Positions 17,535 through 25,876 of a DNA stretch of 64,000 bases are shown in pieces (positions within the stretch are counted from its first letter, which is position 1; the number at the start of each line of letters is the position of its first letter). The position numbers and the translations under genes were made by a program. The notes under the pieces were generated by a model. That model made no database searches, was not told where the DNA came from, and was given only the letters and a program-made list of their open reading frames with translations. The DNA is from an uncultured Psychroflexus sp. Its GTDB lineage: Bacteria > Bacteroidota > Bacteroidia > Flavobacteriales > Flavobacteriaceae. The stretch spans positions 1 through 64,000 of the forward strand of contig CAJXVZ010000008.1 in NCBI GenBank assembly GCA_913062845.1. Direction: 5' to 3'.

Positions 17535-17768
17535 TTATTTTGCGTCTTCTATGTAAGAAATCGCCTGACCAACTGTAGAAATGTTTTCTGCCTGGTCGTC
17601 TGGGATCTGAATATCAAATTCTTTTTCAAATTCCATGATTAATTCTACGGTGTCTAATGAGTCGGCACCTAAATCGTTTGTGAAACTTGCCTCGTTTACA
17701 ACTTCATTCTCGTCTACGCCTAGTTTGTCAACGATAATGGCTTTTACTCTTGATGCAATGTCTGACAT
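17535..17768 (-). CDS. acpP: Acyl carrier protein
   Basis: Carries growing acyl chains on a 4'-phosphopantetheine arm. The attachment serine is in [19 protein letters not shown] (Ser at about residue 36), and the 77-aa acidic product has the normal length. First gene of the acpP-fabF-rnc operon, divergent from purN. A full Bacteroidota promoter is seen upstream. Confidence 0.97.
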   Translation of the reverse strand: MSDIASRVKAIIVDKLGVDENEVVNEASFTNDLGADSLDTVELIMEFEKEFDIQIPDDQAENISTVGQAISYIEDAK

Positions 17769-17797
17769 AATTAATTTGTTTTAAAGTTTATTGAGGG

Positions 17798-17827
17798 CAA
17801 AAATAAGAAACTTTGCCGTATTTCAAA
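17798..17827 (-). promoter_or_regulatory. Promoter of the acpP-fabF-rnc operon
   Basis: On the minus strand TTTG (17827-17824), an 18-base spacer and TATTTTTG (17805-17798) match the Bacteroidota consensus TTTG/TAnnTTTG. The -7 box ends 29 bases before the acpP ATG. This is the only promoter in the window where I could see both boxes. Confidence 0.65.
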
Positions 17828-17889
17828 TTTTAATTTCAAAAATGTAAAAACTAACTTATGATATAGTGGATTGATTACATATTTATAAA

Positions 17890-18513
17890 TTGCAAAATAC
17901 AAAAAAAAATATATTCCTAAAAGTGAAAAATAATTCCCCTGTATCTCTTGTTTTGTTTGCGTCGGGTAATGGTTCCAACGTTTTGAACATAATCAATTAT
18001 TTCAAGTCTATACCTGAAATCAATGTTTCAGCAGTCTTCTGTAACAACAAAGACGCAAAAGTTATCGCCAAATCCAAAAAAGAAGGTATCGAAGTTTTTG
18101 TATTCAATAAAAAAGAGCTTGCAGAAAAAGATACTGTTCTCGATAAGCTAAGGTATTATTCAACAGATTTTATAGTATTAGCGGGGTTTTTGCTTAAGAT
18201 TCCTGATAAAATCATAAACACATATCCGAACAGGATTTTAAATATCCATCCTGCTTTGCTTCCAAAGTACGGTGGTAAAGGGATGTATGGGATGCATGTG
18301 CATCGCGCCGTTGTTGAGAACTGTGAACCCGAATCTGGGATAAGTATACACTACGTTAATGAACATTATGATGAAGGTGCAATTATTTTTCAGGCTAAAT
18401 GTCAGGTATTAAAAACAGATACGGCCGAAGATGTAGCCGCAAAAATTCACGATTTGGAAATGCAGCACTTTCCTGAAGTCATCCACGGTGTTCTTCAAAA
18501 AACAAGAAGTTAG
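17890..18513 (+). CDS. purN: Phosphoribosylglycinamide formyltransferase
   Basis: Third step of purine synthesis: transfers formyl from 10-formyl-THF to GAR. The N-terminal LFASGNGSNVLNII binds phosphate, and ILNIHPALLPKYGGKGMYGMHVHRAV holds the catalytic Asn/His (NIHP) of the GART family; a DEGAIIFQA element follows. About 200 aa, normal. No ATG is available at the 5' end: the track uses TTG at 17890, while GTG at 17923 would give a start closer to homologues (VKNNSPVSLVLFASG). Both remain possible. Divergent from acpP. Confidence 0.9.
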   Translation: MQNTKKNIFLKVKNNSPVSLVLFASGNGSNVLNIINYFKSIPEINVSAVFCNNKDAKVIAKSKKEGIEVFVFNKKELAEKDTVLDKLRYYSTDFIVLAGFLLKIPDKIINTYPNRILNIHPALLPKYGGKGMYGMHVHRAVVENCEPESGISIHYVNEHYDEGAIIFQAKCQVLKTDTAEDVAAKIHDLEMQHFPEVIHGVLQKTRS

Positions 18514-18534
18514 TTCCGGGTTGCTTATAAAATT

Positions 18535-19668
18535 TTAGCGTTTTACTAATTTTCCGGCTTTCCAGATCATTTCAATCTTCTTGATGTCATGAATATCCTG
18601 AGATGGATCTCCATCAATTAAAAGTAAATCGGCCAGGTATCCCGGCTTAATGTACCCCATTTTATCCAAATTAAAGGCAAGTGCAACATTGCTTGTAGCT
18701 GTTTTTAGAATTTCAATTTCAGACATGCCAGCTTCTTTGAATAGAAACAGTTCTTCGTATAAATCGGTACCGTAATTTATATTAAGATTTGGAGGATCAG
18801 TTCCTGCGAGAATCGGGATTTTAGCATCGTGTAGCTTTTTTATTTCGGTCAATAACTCTGCTTTTGACAGGAAATCTTCACTTTTATCGCCCATAGCTTC
18901 AAAGGCTTTAAGTGTAGTCAATAAGGTTGGTATGATAAAAAACGTTTTGTTATCTGAAAGTTGATTAAGTTTTTGAAGGGGAATTAATTCATCCCACCAG
19001 ATATGTACCAATGCATCTGCATTATTCTCCAAAACCTGAATGGCATCTTTAAGTCTGCTGATATGCACCACAGCTTTGAGATTTGCCTTATGGCTTTCTT
19101 CAATTATAGCTGCAACTGTTTCCTGAGAAAGTGTTTCCCGATAAGGTTCAACTATGATTTTAATGTAGTCTACATTGGAGGCTTTTCGTTCAGCAACAAA
19201 TTTTTTGGCGTCCTCAGGTTTTTCAAGAGTAGGTACTGCAAAACCAAACTGCGTACCATGTCCGCCAGGCGCTGTTGCCGCAAATCCGGCTACATAATAT
19301 CTCGCGTAATTGGTAGAGTCTTTGAGCATTCTCATGCTATGCTGAAAATTTTCCAGACCATGCATGTCCATAACATTTACAACACCAGCCTTCACGGCCT
19401 GATTTAGAGATGCAGGAGCCCATGCATGCACATGCGCATTTGATAATCCCGGTATAAGGGTTTTGCCTGCACCGTCTATGACATCTAGGGTCTCGTCTTC
19501 GTGCAAACCCTGACCAATTTCAGTGATGAAACGTCCCTCTATTTTTACATCGGTTTTTGTTATAATGTTGTTGCCGTCAAAAACTTTTACATTTTTTATG
19601 ATAAAGCTTTCCTGAGCAAACAGTTGTAAGCTAAGCAGCAGACTTATGATGATAGTGATAGATTTCAT
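18535..19668 (-). CDS. Secreted amidohydrolase family protein
   Basis: Metal-dependent hydrolase of the imidazolonepropionase/prolidase-like amidohydrolase group, exported by an N-terminal signal peptide (MKSITIIISLLLSLQLFAQ). Metal-site elements are visible: NAHVHAW (HxH), DYIKIIVEP with the probable carboxylated Lys, VVHISR and LVHIWWDE with further His, and AGTDPP with the catalytic Asp near residue 291. The C-terminal GYIKPGYLADLLLIDGDP is typical of the beta-sandwich part of these enzymes. 377 aa. The substrate cannot be predicted; dipeptides and cyclic amides are common for exported relatives. Its end lies 21 bp from the convergent purN stop. Confidence 0.87.
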   Translation of the reverse strand: MKSITIIISLLLSLQLFAQESFIIKNVKVFDGNNIITKTDVKIEGRFITEIGQGLHEDETLDVIDGAGKTLIPGLSNAHVHAWAPASLNQAVKAGVVNVMDMHGLENFQHSMRMLKDSTNYARYYVAGFAATAPGGHGTQFGFAVPTLEKPEDAKKFVAERKASNVDYIKIIVEPYRETLSQETVAAIIEESHKANLKAVVHISRLKDAIQVLENNADALVHIWWDELIPLQKLNQLSDNKTFFIIPTLLTTLKAFEAMGDKSEDFLSKAELLTEIKKLHDAKIPILAGTDPPNLNINYGTDLYEELFLFKEAGMSEIEILKTATSNVALAFNLDKMGYIKPGYLADLLLIDGDPSQDIHDIKKIEMIWKAGKLVKR

Positions 19669-19712
19669 GTGGGTATTTTTTCAAAGTTAATTGAATTCTG
19701 TTAAAAACTACA

Positions 19713-20309
19713 CTAGCCTTCAGATCTCATTATTTCTTTGATCTTTTTCTCCTCCCATTTTTTACCCAAAAACAGGTCTTCACCAAATACACCTATAGCA
19801 TGCGCAATTAGCCCAGTTCCCCAAAATAACGGGGTAGAAAGTGCACTAAAACTGAATAAATCTACATTTGTATTCCACACAATAGTAGACACAATAAATG
19901 CATTTATCAATAAATAAGCAGCAAAATGACTGTGAAAACCTTTGATGCTATCTACTTTCTTTTTGGCATTCAGGTAAGACTGATGACTTTCTTCTTCTGT
20001 TGGATTTAAATGATTTTCTTCCATCATCAGTTTTTCAATTTTTTGCTGTTCCCACTTTTTCCCGTAAATGATATTGACATCAAAGACATAAAGCGCTTTT
20101 ACGGCGACACCAAGTCCCCATCCGATGAGCGGAAACCAAAACCATTGAAATTCGGTTCCAGAATATTCATACCAAATATAAAATATTCCCAGGTTCACAA
20201 AAACATAGATGATCAGGCTGTTGTAAAATGATTTTAATTCTTTTACATCTTCTTTTGCTTTTTGATAAGCTTTAAGATTTACGGGAGTTTTTGAATTTGA
20301 ATTATCCAT
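19713..20309 (-). CDS. Duplicated 2TM-domain membrane protein
   Basis: Inner-membrane protein of unknown function made of two tandem 2TM domains. Each unit has two hydrophobic helices and ends with a conserved basic tail: GKKWEQQKIEKLM (about residue 91) in the first and GKKWEEKKIKEIM (about residue 193) in the second. Most family members carry one unit of about 80-100 aa, so 198 aa reflects an internal duplication. It precedes the amidohydrolase gene on the same strand (44-bp gap) and diverges from the RNase H gene. Confidence 0.85.
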   Translation of the reverse strand: MDNSNSKTPVNLKAYQKAKEDVKELKSFYNSLIIYVFVNLGIFYIWYEYSGTEFQWFWFPLIGWGLGVAVKALYVFDVNIIYGKKWEQQKIEKLMMEENHLNPTEEESHQSYLNAKKKVDSIKGFHSHFAAYLLINAFIVSTIVWNTNVDLFSFSALSTPLFWGTGLIAHAIGVFGEDLFLGKKWEEKKIKEIMRSEG

Positions 20310-20426
20310 AGCTAAAAATATTTATTATTATTGAATCAAATTTCCAGGAATAGAATGGATTTTAAAAATACAATTTGCTGAATTGTAGAATTATATTGAT
20401 GAAATGTAAATTAAAGAAAATGCCAA

Positions 20427-21050
20427 ATGGCTAAAAAGCAAAAATATTATGTGGTTTGGGACGGACATAATCCCGGGATATACAAAACCTGGGATGAATG
20501 TAAACTACAGATTAAAAATTATTCTCAGGCTAAATATAAATCCTTTCCAAATCACGCAACGGCTGAAAATGCTTTCAATATGGGATTTTACGAGTTTCAA
20601 AAGTTGAAAAAACACAAGTTTATTAAACCGGAAATCCCGAATGCTGTAAACCGAAACTCGATCTGCGTTGATGCTGCTTCCAGCGGAAACCCCGGAATTA
20701 TGGAATATCGTGGTGTAGATACACAAAGCGGTAAAGTGCTGTTTCACAAAGGTCCTTTTCAACAGTCCACCAACAATGTAGGTGAATTTTTAGCTTTAGT
20801 TCACGGTTTGGCTTTTTTAAAACAGCATAAAAGCAACAAGCTTATATATTCAGATTCCAGAACGGCTATGAGTTGGGTCAGGAAAAGACATGCCAAGACC
20901 AGCCTGAAGCAAAGCTCCAAAAATGCTGAAGTTTTTGAACTCATAAAACGAGCTGAAGAATGGTTAAAGCAAAATACCTACAAGACTGAAATTTTGAAGT
21001 GGGATACAAAGGTCTGGGGTGAAATTCCGGCTGATTTTGGCAGGAAATAA
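20427..21050 (+). CDS. Ribonuclease HI with N-terminal viroplasmin-like domain
   Basis: Cleaves RNA in RNA-DNA hybrids. Residues about 5-50 (YYVVWDGHNPGIYKTWDECKLQIKNY...) form the caulimovirus viroplasmin-like hybrid-binding domain seen in eukaryotic RNase H1 and many Bacteroidota enzymes. The catalytic domain follows with Asp in ICVDAASSGNPG, Glu in VGEFLALVHGL and Asp in LIYSDSRTAM. The C-terminus (WGEIPADFGRK) is short of the usual last acidic residue context, but length 207 aa is normal for this subtype. Single gene, divergent from the 2TM gene. Confidence 0.9.
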   Translation: MAKKQKYYVVWDGHNPGIYKTWDECKLQIKNYSQAKYKSFPNHATAENAFNMGFYEFQKLKKHKFIKPEIPNAVNRNSICVDAASSGNPGIMEYRGVDTQSGKVLFHKGPFQQSTNNVGEFLALVHGLAFLKQHKSNKLIYSDSRTAMSWVRKRHAKTSLKQSSKNAEVFELIKRAEEWLKQNTYKTEILKWDTKVWGEIPADFGRK

Positions 21051-21095
21051 TTCAGAATTTAAAACCAAATATAATGTATTTTAAGTGAAGCCTTA

Positions 21096-21103
21096 TATTT
21101 TTG
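21096..21103 (+). promoter_or_regulatory. -7 box (TATTTTTG) of lnt
   Basis: Exact TAnnTTTG match ending 18 bases before the ATG at 21122. It covers the TTG that the ORF track used as start, which argues that the real start is the ATG downstream. Confidence 0.55.
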
Positions 21104-21121
21104 TGTTTCATAACATCAATA

Positions 21122-22720
21122 ATGTCAAATTTTAAACCAATAGGACTTGCTGTTTTATCCGGCTTATTGCTGAGTTTGTCCTGGCCAACTTACGGATTTG
21201 CAGGACTTATTTTTACAGGTTTTGTGCCTTTGCTTATCGTTTTTCGAAACCTTCGCGACCATTCGCCAAAACGCATGATGCTTAAAAGCTTTGGTTGGGC
21301 TTACATTAGTTTTTTTACATTTAATATCATCACTACTTTTTGGTTGTATTATTCTACGGCATTTGGAATGTGGTTTGCCGTTTTGGTGAATTCGGCATTG
21401 ATGGCCTTGGTATTTTTGTTTTATCAATTTATTGCCAGAAGAACCTCTAACCGAAATTCGCTAGTGTTTTTAATTGCTCTATGGATTGGCTTTGAAAAAT
21501 TACATCTAAACTGGGAGTTTTCCTGGCCGTGGCTTAATTTAGGAAATGTTTTTTCTGAAAACATCAATTGGATACAATGGTATGAATATACCGGAACATT
21601 TGGCGGTACGCTTTGGGTATGGATCCTTAATGTTTTTATTTTTAGCGCTGTTATCAAATGGCAACAAAAGAGTTTAAGGGTAATTGCAACCAGTATTGGT
21701 TTAATGTTATTTCTAGGTATTCCAATTTTAGTCTCTTATATCATCAAGTTACAATACAAAGACTTTGAAGATACCGCAGAAGTTATTGTACTTCAACCTA
21801 ATATAGATCCTTATTCTGATAAATATTTTACAAAAGATCAGCAAATTGCGGCTAACCTGGAAGAACTCATAGATCAACAAAAACCGATAAATGATGCGGT
21901 GATTTTATCACCTGAAACAGTTTTTGCCAATGGTACTTTACTTAGTAGGTTTGAGCGGAGTCAGGCCAGTGAATTTACGAGAAAAATACTGGCTAAATAT
22001 CCCCAGGTAAGCCTGATTAATGGTATTTCCATGGCAGAGATCGTTAGGGATACAAGTCGGATAAAAGCACAAACTAACTACGATCAAAGGGGTTTCTATT
22101 ACAATGATTTCAATTCTGCATTTTTTGCAAAAGCGGGTCAGCCGGTTGAATTTTACCATAAATCTAAATTGGTGGTCGGGGTTGAAAATTTTCCTTACCA
22201 ATCATTTCTAAGACCAATTTTAGGTGATGTGATGCTTGACATGGGAGGAACTGTTGCTATGAAAACCACTCAGGACGAGCGAAGTATTTTTGAAGTCAAT
22301 GAGAATTTAAAAGTTGCTCCCATTATTTGTTATGAATCGGTTTATGGTGAGTTTGTGACGGGTTACGTCCAAAACGGGGCGACGCTATTAGGTATAATAA
22401 CAAACGATGCCTGGTGGGGCGAAACACAAGGTCATAAGCAGCATTTTTCATATGCTAAATTGCGTGCCATTGAGACCAGAAGAAGCGTCGCCCGGAGTGC
22501 CAATACAGGAATCTCAGGATTTATTGATCCGCTCGGTCAGGTTTTAAGCAGATCAGTTTACAATACAAAAACTTCGCTCAAGGCTGAGGTACCGCTAATG
22601 ACAAAAACAACCTTTTATGTGAAATACGGTGATTATATCGCAAGAGGATCTTATTTTTTGATCATATTTATTGGTATTTTTGCTGTTTTAAAGCACAAAA
22701 GAGAAGGGATTAAGCGTTGA
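21122..22720 (+). CDS. lnt: Apolipoprotein N-acyltransferase
   Basis: Integral inner-membrane enzyme that adds the third acyl chain to the N-terminal cysteine of lipoproteins. About six to seven membrane helices fill residues 1-210, followed by a nitrilase-fold periplasmic domain. The catalytic triad is visible: Glu in ILSPETVF, Lys in YHKSKLVVGVENFP and Cys in IICYESVYGEF. A last helix near the C-terminus re-enters the membrane. I start at ATG 21122 (MSNFKPIG), not the upstream TTG, because the -7 box overlaps that TTG. Downstream is purE with a 41-bp gap. The many lipoproteins in this window fit the presence of lnt. Confidence 0.93.
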   Translation: MSNFKPIGLAVLSGLLLSLSWPTYGFAGLIFTGFVPLLIVFRNLRDHSPKRMMLKSFGWAYISFFTFNIITTFWLYYSTAFGMWFAVLVNSALMALVFLFYQFIARRTSNRNSLVFLIALWIGFEKLHLNWEFSWPWLNLGNVFSENINWIQWYEYTGTFGGTLWVWILNVFIFSAVIKWQQKSLRVIATSIGLMLFLGIPILVSYIIKLQYKDFEDTAEVIVLQPNIDPYSDKYFTKDQQIAANLEELIDQQKPINDAVILSPETVFANGTLLSRFERSQASEFTRKILAKYPQVSLINGISMAEIVRDTSRIKAQTNYDQRGFYYNDFNSAFFAKAGQPVEFYHKSKLVVGVENFPYQSFLRPILGDVMLDMGGTVAMKTTQDERSIFEVNENLKVAPIICYESVYGEFVTGYVQNGATLLGIITNDAWWGETQGHKQHFSYAKLRAIETRRSVARSANTGISGFIDPLGQVLSRSVYNTKTSLKAEVPLMTKTTFYVKYGDYIARGSYFLIIFIGIFAVLKHKREGIKR

Positions 22721-22761
22721 TCCATGAATGAGTTCAGCGTCATTAAAAAATCAATAATATT

Positions 22762-23244
22762 ATGAAAACCGTAGCCGTAATTATGGGAAGCACCAGTGAT
22801 CTTCCGGTCATGCAAGACGCTATAGATATTTTAAAATCTTTTGATATTCCCGTTGAGGTGGATATTGTTTCAGCGCATCGCACACCGGATAAGTTAATGA
22901 ACTATGGAAAATCCGCAGCAAACAGGAATATAGGGGTTATTATAGCCGGAGCCGGTGGTGCAGCACATTTGCCGGGAATGATAGCATCTGTTACGGCCTT
23001 ACCTGTGATAGGCGTTCCTGTAAAATCCAGAAACTCAATTGATGGCTGGGACTCTGTCTTGTCTATTCTGCAAATGCCTGGTGGCGTTCCGGTGGCAACA
23101 GTAGCTTTGGATGGTGCAAAAAATGCCGGTATATTGGCAGCTCAGATCTTAGGGGCGACCAACGAAGATATCTACCAAAAAGTTGTAGACTATAAAGAAC
23201 AACTCAAGGCCAAAGTAATCAAAGGTGCAAAGTCTTTAAAATAA
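22762..23244 (+). CDS. purE: N5-carboxyaminoimidazole ribonucleotide mutase
   Basis: Purine synthesis: moves the carboxyl group from N5-CAIR to give CAIR. The 160-aa class I PurE has GSTSDLPVMQDA (residues 9-20), the catalytic SAHRTPDKL (His at about 40) and IIAGAGGAAHLPGMIASVT. The normal partner purK is not adjacent in this window. The gene ends at a shared terminator with the convergent hsp20 gene. Confidence 0.96.
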   Translation: MKTVAVIMGSTSDLPVMQDAIDILKSFDIPVEVDIVSAHRTPDKLMNYGKSAANRNIGVIIAGAGGAAHLPGMIASVTALPVIGVPVKSRNSIDGWDSVLSILQMPGGVPVATVALDGAKNAGILAAQILGATNEDIYQKVVDYKEQLKAKVIKGAKSLK

Positions 23245-23273
23245 AAAACCCCTCAGGCATTCGCTGAAGGGTT
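23243..23273 (-). terminator. Terminator between convergent purE and hsp20
   Basis: AACCCCTCAG and CTGAAGGGTT form a 10-bp stem with one C-A mismatch and a 7-base loop. On the minus strand the stem runs into a T tract (23248-23243), so it mainly ends the hsp20 transcript, but it starts right at the purE stop and may serve both. Confidence 0.75.
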
Positions 23274-23294
23274 CAGTTTCATTTCCTCAATTGA

Positions 23295-23729
23295 TTAGCT
23301 GATGTCTATCATTCGCTTAGGTTGCGTTTTGGCTTCCTCACGCTTCGGAAGATCTAAGGTTAAAACACCGTTTTTATAGGTTGCTTTAATTTTTGAAGTA
23401 TCAATGGTTTCAGGCAAAGTGAAACTTCTTTTGAAGCTTTCATAGCTAAACTCTCTTCTTGTGAAGTTTCTTTCTTTATCTTCTGTTTGATTTTCTTCTT
23501 TAACTTCTGAAGATATGGTAAGTAAATCATTATCTAATTCGATATTGAAGTCTTTCTTTGATTTACCGGGAGCAGCCATCTCTAAGCTGTATTTGTCTTC
23601 TTTTTCTTCAATGTTTACAGCAGGTAGAGAATTCATAGTTGTTAACCGTCTTTGAATATTGTTGTCTTCAAAGATGTCTTCTAATAGACTTGGCAACCAA
23701 TTTCCGTTTGTTCTTTTCATAAGTTCCAT
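23295..23729 (-). CDS. Hsp20/alpha-crystallin family small heat-shock protein
   Basis: ATP-independent chaperone that holds unfolding proteins. The alpha-crystallin domain spans about residues 38-130, with LEMAAPGKSKKDFNIELDNDLLTISSE and, at the end, IKATYKNGVLTLDLPKRE, which contains the A-x-x-(N)GVL signature. 144 aa, normal for bacterial class A Hsp20. Two in-frame ATGs (23727-23729 and 23718-23720) could start it; the N-terminus MKRTNGNWLPSLLED is typical either way. Monocistronic with its own terminator. Confidence 0.93.
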   Translation of the reverse strand: MELMKRTNGNWLPSLLEDIFEDNNIQRRLTTMNSLPAVNIEEKEDKYSLEMAAPGKSKKDFNIELDNDLLTISSEVKEENQTEDKERNFTRREFSYESFKRSFTLPETIDTSKIKATYKNGVLTLDLPKREEAKTQPKRMIDIS

Positions 23730-23870
23730 AATATTTAATTTTTTTGGGTTAAACTTTCTTATTTATTTGCTTTCAAAAATTCAATTCCTGTACCACTCAA
23801 CAAGCAATGACATTATGTCTTAATCAATTGCTTTTTAAATGACATATCGACAGCTGATTTATCTTAAAGC

Positions 23871-23901
23871 AAAAAAAAGACCCCTGGTAAGGCGTCTTTT
23901 T
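23871..23901 (-). terminator. Terminator of the msrB-msrB-lipoprotein operon
   Basis: AAAAAGAC and GTCTTTTT form a perfect 8-bp outer stem with an inner CC/GG pairing, and an A8 tract on the plus strand gives a T8 tail on the minus strand. It lies 24 bases after the stop of the collagen-like lipoprotein gene. Confidence 0.75.
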
Positions 23902-23924
23902 AGTACTTATTGTAACTCTAAAAG

Positions 23925-24452
23925 TTAAAAACTTCGAACTTCAAATTCTGGATTTTGAGCTTTTAGTGCGCTTTGTACTTCATTATAATTCTCAATATTA
24001 ACGTCAAATTGCTCAACAAAATCAGCAGGTAAAACAGCGATTCTAAATATTTGATTGTTAGTAAAACCTGGTCCTAAAGTATCCAGATTTACATTTCCGT
24101 CTAGAAATAAATTTACATCTAAAAATGTATGGTTGAAATTATAAACGACCTGAGATCCACCACTTACAAAAAATGTCGCAGGAAGAGGTGTCCAGACATC
24201 AATAGGTCCTGATGGGTCACTAATTTGTTCTTCAAGTAGATATACCATTACAACATCACTTTCAAAAACTTCTAAATTGTTGGGAAAAGTGATCAGATTG
24301 GAATAGCCATTACCAGGTGTGAAATCAACACTCACGTCAAATACATTACCCAGAATATTTACACCGTCAAATCCCGGAGGTCCTGGAGGACCTTGTGGTC
24401 CTTCGCAACTTAAAAACGTTACACTTAATAATAAAACAAATATTTTTTTCAT
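23925..24452 (-). CDS. Lipoprotein with short collagen-like repeat
   Basis: Envelope lipoprotein of unknown role. The signal MKKIFVLLLSVTFLSC places the lipobox cysteine at residue 16. Directly after it comes a short collagen-like Gly-x-y run, GPQGPPGPPGFDG (about residues 18-30), then a mostly beta-type domain without recognised motifs. 175 aa. Such short GPP stalks directly after the lipid anchor are common in Bacteroidota surface proteins and may act as a spacer. It is the last gene of an operon with two msrB genes, starting 4 bp after the second msrB. Confidence 0.85.
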   Translation of the reverse strand: MKKIFVLLLSVTFLSCEGPQGPPGPPGFDGVNILGNVFDVSVDFTPGNGYSNLITFPNNLEVFESDVVMVYLLEEQISDPSGPIDVWTPLPATFFVSGGSQVVYNFNHTFLDVNLFLDGNVNLDTLGPGFTNNQIFRIAVLPADFVEQFDVNIENYNEVQSALKAQNPEFEVRSF

Positions 24453-24456
24453 GGCT

Positions 24457-24828
24457 TTATTGGTTTTTGGGGTTAAAATCTAAACTTACTGAATTCACAC
24501 AATAGCGTTGGCCTGTTTCTGTAGGGCCATCGTCAAATACGTGTCCCAAATGACCGTCACAATTATTGCATAGAATTTCTACGCGTTTCATACCAAGCGA
24601 GTGGTCTGGTTCGTAGCGAATGGCGCCCTCTTTTGCCTTATCGAAACTCGGCCAGCCGCAACCGCTGTCAAATTTTGTGTTGCTGTCAAATAATTCTGCA
24701 CCGCAGCCCTTGCAAACATAGGTGCCGTTTTCGAAATGCATATTGTATTTGCCCGAAAAAGGTCTTTCCGTGCCTTTATTTCTAAGTACATCGTATTCTT
24801 CGGCAGTTAATTTTTCTTTCCAGTTCAT
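24457..24828 (-). CDS. msrB: Cytoplasmic methionine sulfoxide reductase B
   Basis: Reduces the R-form of methionine sulfoxide in proteins. The 123-aa product has the two zinc CxxC pairs (CKGCG and CNNCDGH), the conserved CGWPSFDKA and the catalytic Cys in QRYCVNSVSLDF near residue 113. It has no signal peptide, so it is probably cytosolic. It sits 17 bp downstream of a second, exported MsrB, so the pair may serve the two compartments. Confidence 0.95.
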   Translation of the reverse strand: MNWKEKLTAEEYDVLRNKGTERPFSGKYNMHFENGTYVCKGCGAELFDSNTKFDSGCGWPSFDKAKEGAIRYEPDHSLGMKRVEILCNNCDGHLGHVFDDGPTETGQRYCVNSVSLDFNPKNQ

Positions 24829-24845
24829 GGTCTCTTTATTTATGA

Positions 24846-25325
24846 TTATTGAGATTTAGGTATAAAATCCAGAGCTACGCCATTAATGCAATGCCTTTTA
24901 CCCGTGGTTTCTCTTGGACCATCATTAAAAACATGTCCCAGATGTCCGCCACACTTACCACACAATAATTCATCGCGTTTATAACCTAATTTTCGGTCTG
25001 AAGAATAAGCGAGGCTACCTTCAATAGCTCTGTCAAAACTTGGCCAGCCGGTTCCACTGTCAAACTTGTGTTTAGTTTCGTATAGTGGGTTTTCACATGC
25101 AGCACAAACAAAAACTCCGGGTTCTTTTATGTCTAAAAGATCGCTGGTAAATGGTCTTTCTGTTGCAGCTTTTCTAAGTACTTCATATTCCATTGCCGTC
25201 AATTCAGCTTTCCATTCTTCTTCTGTTTTTGTCACTTCAAATTCCTGTTTTTTTTGATCGTCCTGAGCCGAAGATTGACAACTCCACAGACTGCAAACAA
25301 TCAATAGTGATAAAATGGGTTTCAT
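24846..25325 (-). CDS. msrB: Lipoprotein-type methionine sulfoxide reductase B
   Basis: Exported paralogue of the adjacent MsrB, probably repairing oxidised envelope proteins. The start is the ATG 25323-25325, which gives a lipoprotein signal MKPILSLLIVCSLWSC; the track ORF adds 31 non-homologous residues upstream. It keeps both zinc CxxC pairs (CAACE, CGKCGGH), GTGWPSFDRA (Cys replaced by Thr compared with the cytosolic copy) and the catalytic Cys in KRHCINGVALDF. First gene of a three-gene operon ending with the collagen-like lipoprotein. No electron donor for the envelope enzyme is encoded nearby. Confidence 0.92.
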   Translation of the reverse strand: MKPILSLLIVCSLWSCQSSAQDDQKKQEFEVTKTEEEWKAELTAMEYEVLRKAATERPFTSDLLDIKEPGVFVCAACENPLYETKHKFDSGTGWPSFDRAIEGSLAYSSDRKLGYKRDELLCGKCGGHLGHVFNDGPRETTGKRHCINGVALDFIPKSQ

Positions 25326-25648
25326 AATTTTTTTATTTGTAAAATAACAAATTAAACTTAGCTTTGAATTCTTAGGTTTCGTTAATCTTTTAATAACGTA
25401 CTGTTTATGATTAAACAATTACGATGCCATGAGTGTGTCTAATTATTGGAATAATATATAAATAACTGTTATTCAGATCTATATGATTTTAAAATTAATA
25501 AGATTTTAAGGCTTTTAACTTTTTATTCAGTTTTATTATCATGTTACAAATGATGATATTTTTTATTTATTCTGTATTAAATTCATAAAAAGCTCTTTTA
25601 GTCTGAATATTTAAATTAAAATTCTTTTATTTTTGATAAAAATTGAAG
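25326..25648. other. Intergenic region between divergent msrB and toxin-antitoxin operons
   Basis: About 320 AT-rich bases without a credible ORF. The right end carries the promoter box of the DUF433 gene (next entry). The rest should contain the msrB operon promoter, but I see only imperfect -7 boxes there. No repeats or stable hairpins were noticed. Confidence 0.6.
25628..25635 (+). promoter_or_regulatory. -7 box (TATTTTTG) of the DUF433/DUF5615 pair
   Basis: Exact TAnnTTTG match ending 13 bases before the ATG at 25649, implying a leader of about 10 nucleotides. Confidence 0.5.
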
Positions 25649-25876
25649 ATGAATCTTAAACAAAGAATTACAATTGATCCTGAAATTTGTCATGGTAAAC
25701 CATGCATAAGAGGTATGAGATGGCCTGTGGAAGTCATTTTGGATTTACTAGGTTCAGGTATGAGTGTTGAGGACATTCTTGAAGATCATAAAGAATTGGA
25801 AAAAGAAGATATTTTAGCAAGCTTACACTTTGCTAAGTTATCTTTATCAGGTCAGATGGTAAAAGATGTAGCCTGA
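25649..25876 (+). CDS. DUF433 antitoxin-like protein
   Basis: Small helical protein (about 75 aa), probably the antitoxin of the following PIN-like gene. The conserved core RITIDPEICHGKPCIRGMRWPVEVILDLLGSGMSVEDILEDHKELEKEDILASLHFA is a textbook DUF433 sequence, with the GKPCIRGMR motif at about residues 14-22. I use the ATG at 25649; the TTG at 25643 in the track is the alternative. The stop codon overlaps the next gene's ATG by one base, so translation is probably coupled. DUF433 proteins contain a winged-helix-like fold and are expected to repress their own promoter; that is family knowledge. Confidence 0.88.
   Translation: MNLKQRITIDPEICHGKPCIRGMRWPVEVILDLLGSGMSVEDILEDHKELEKEDILASLHFAKLSLSGQMVKDVA

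Noticed and set aside
21101-21121. Upstream TTG start of lnt in the ORF track
   Set aside because: It overlaps the -7 promoter box; the ATG at 21122 gives the expected N-terminus.
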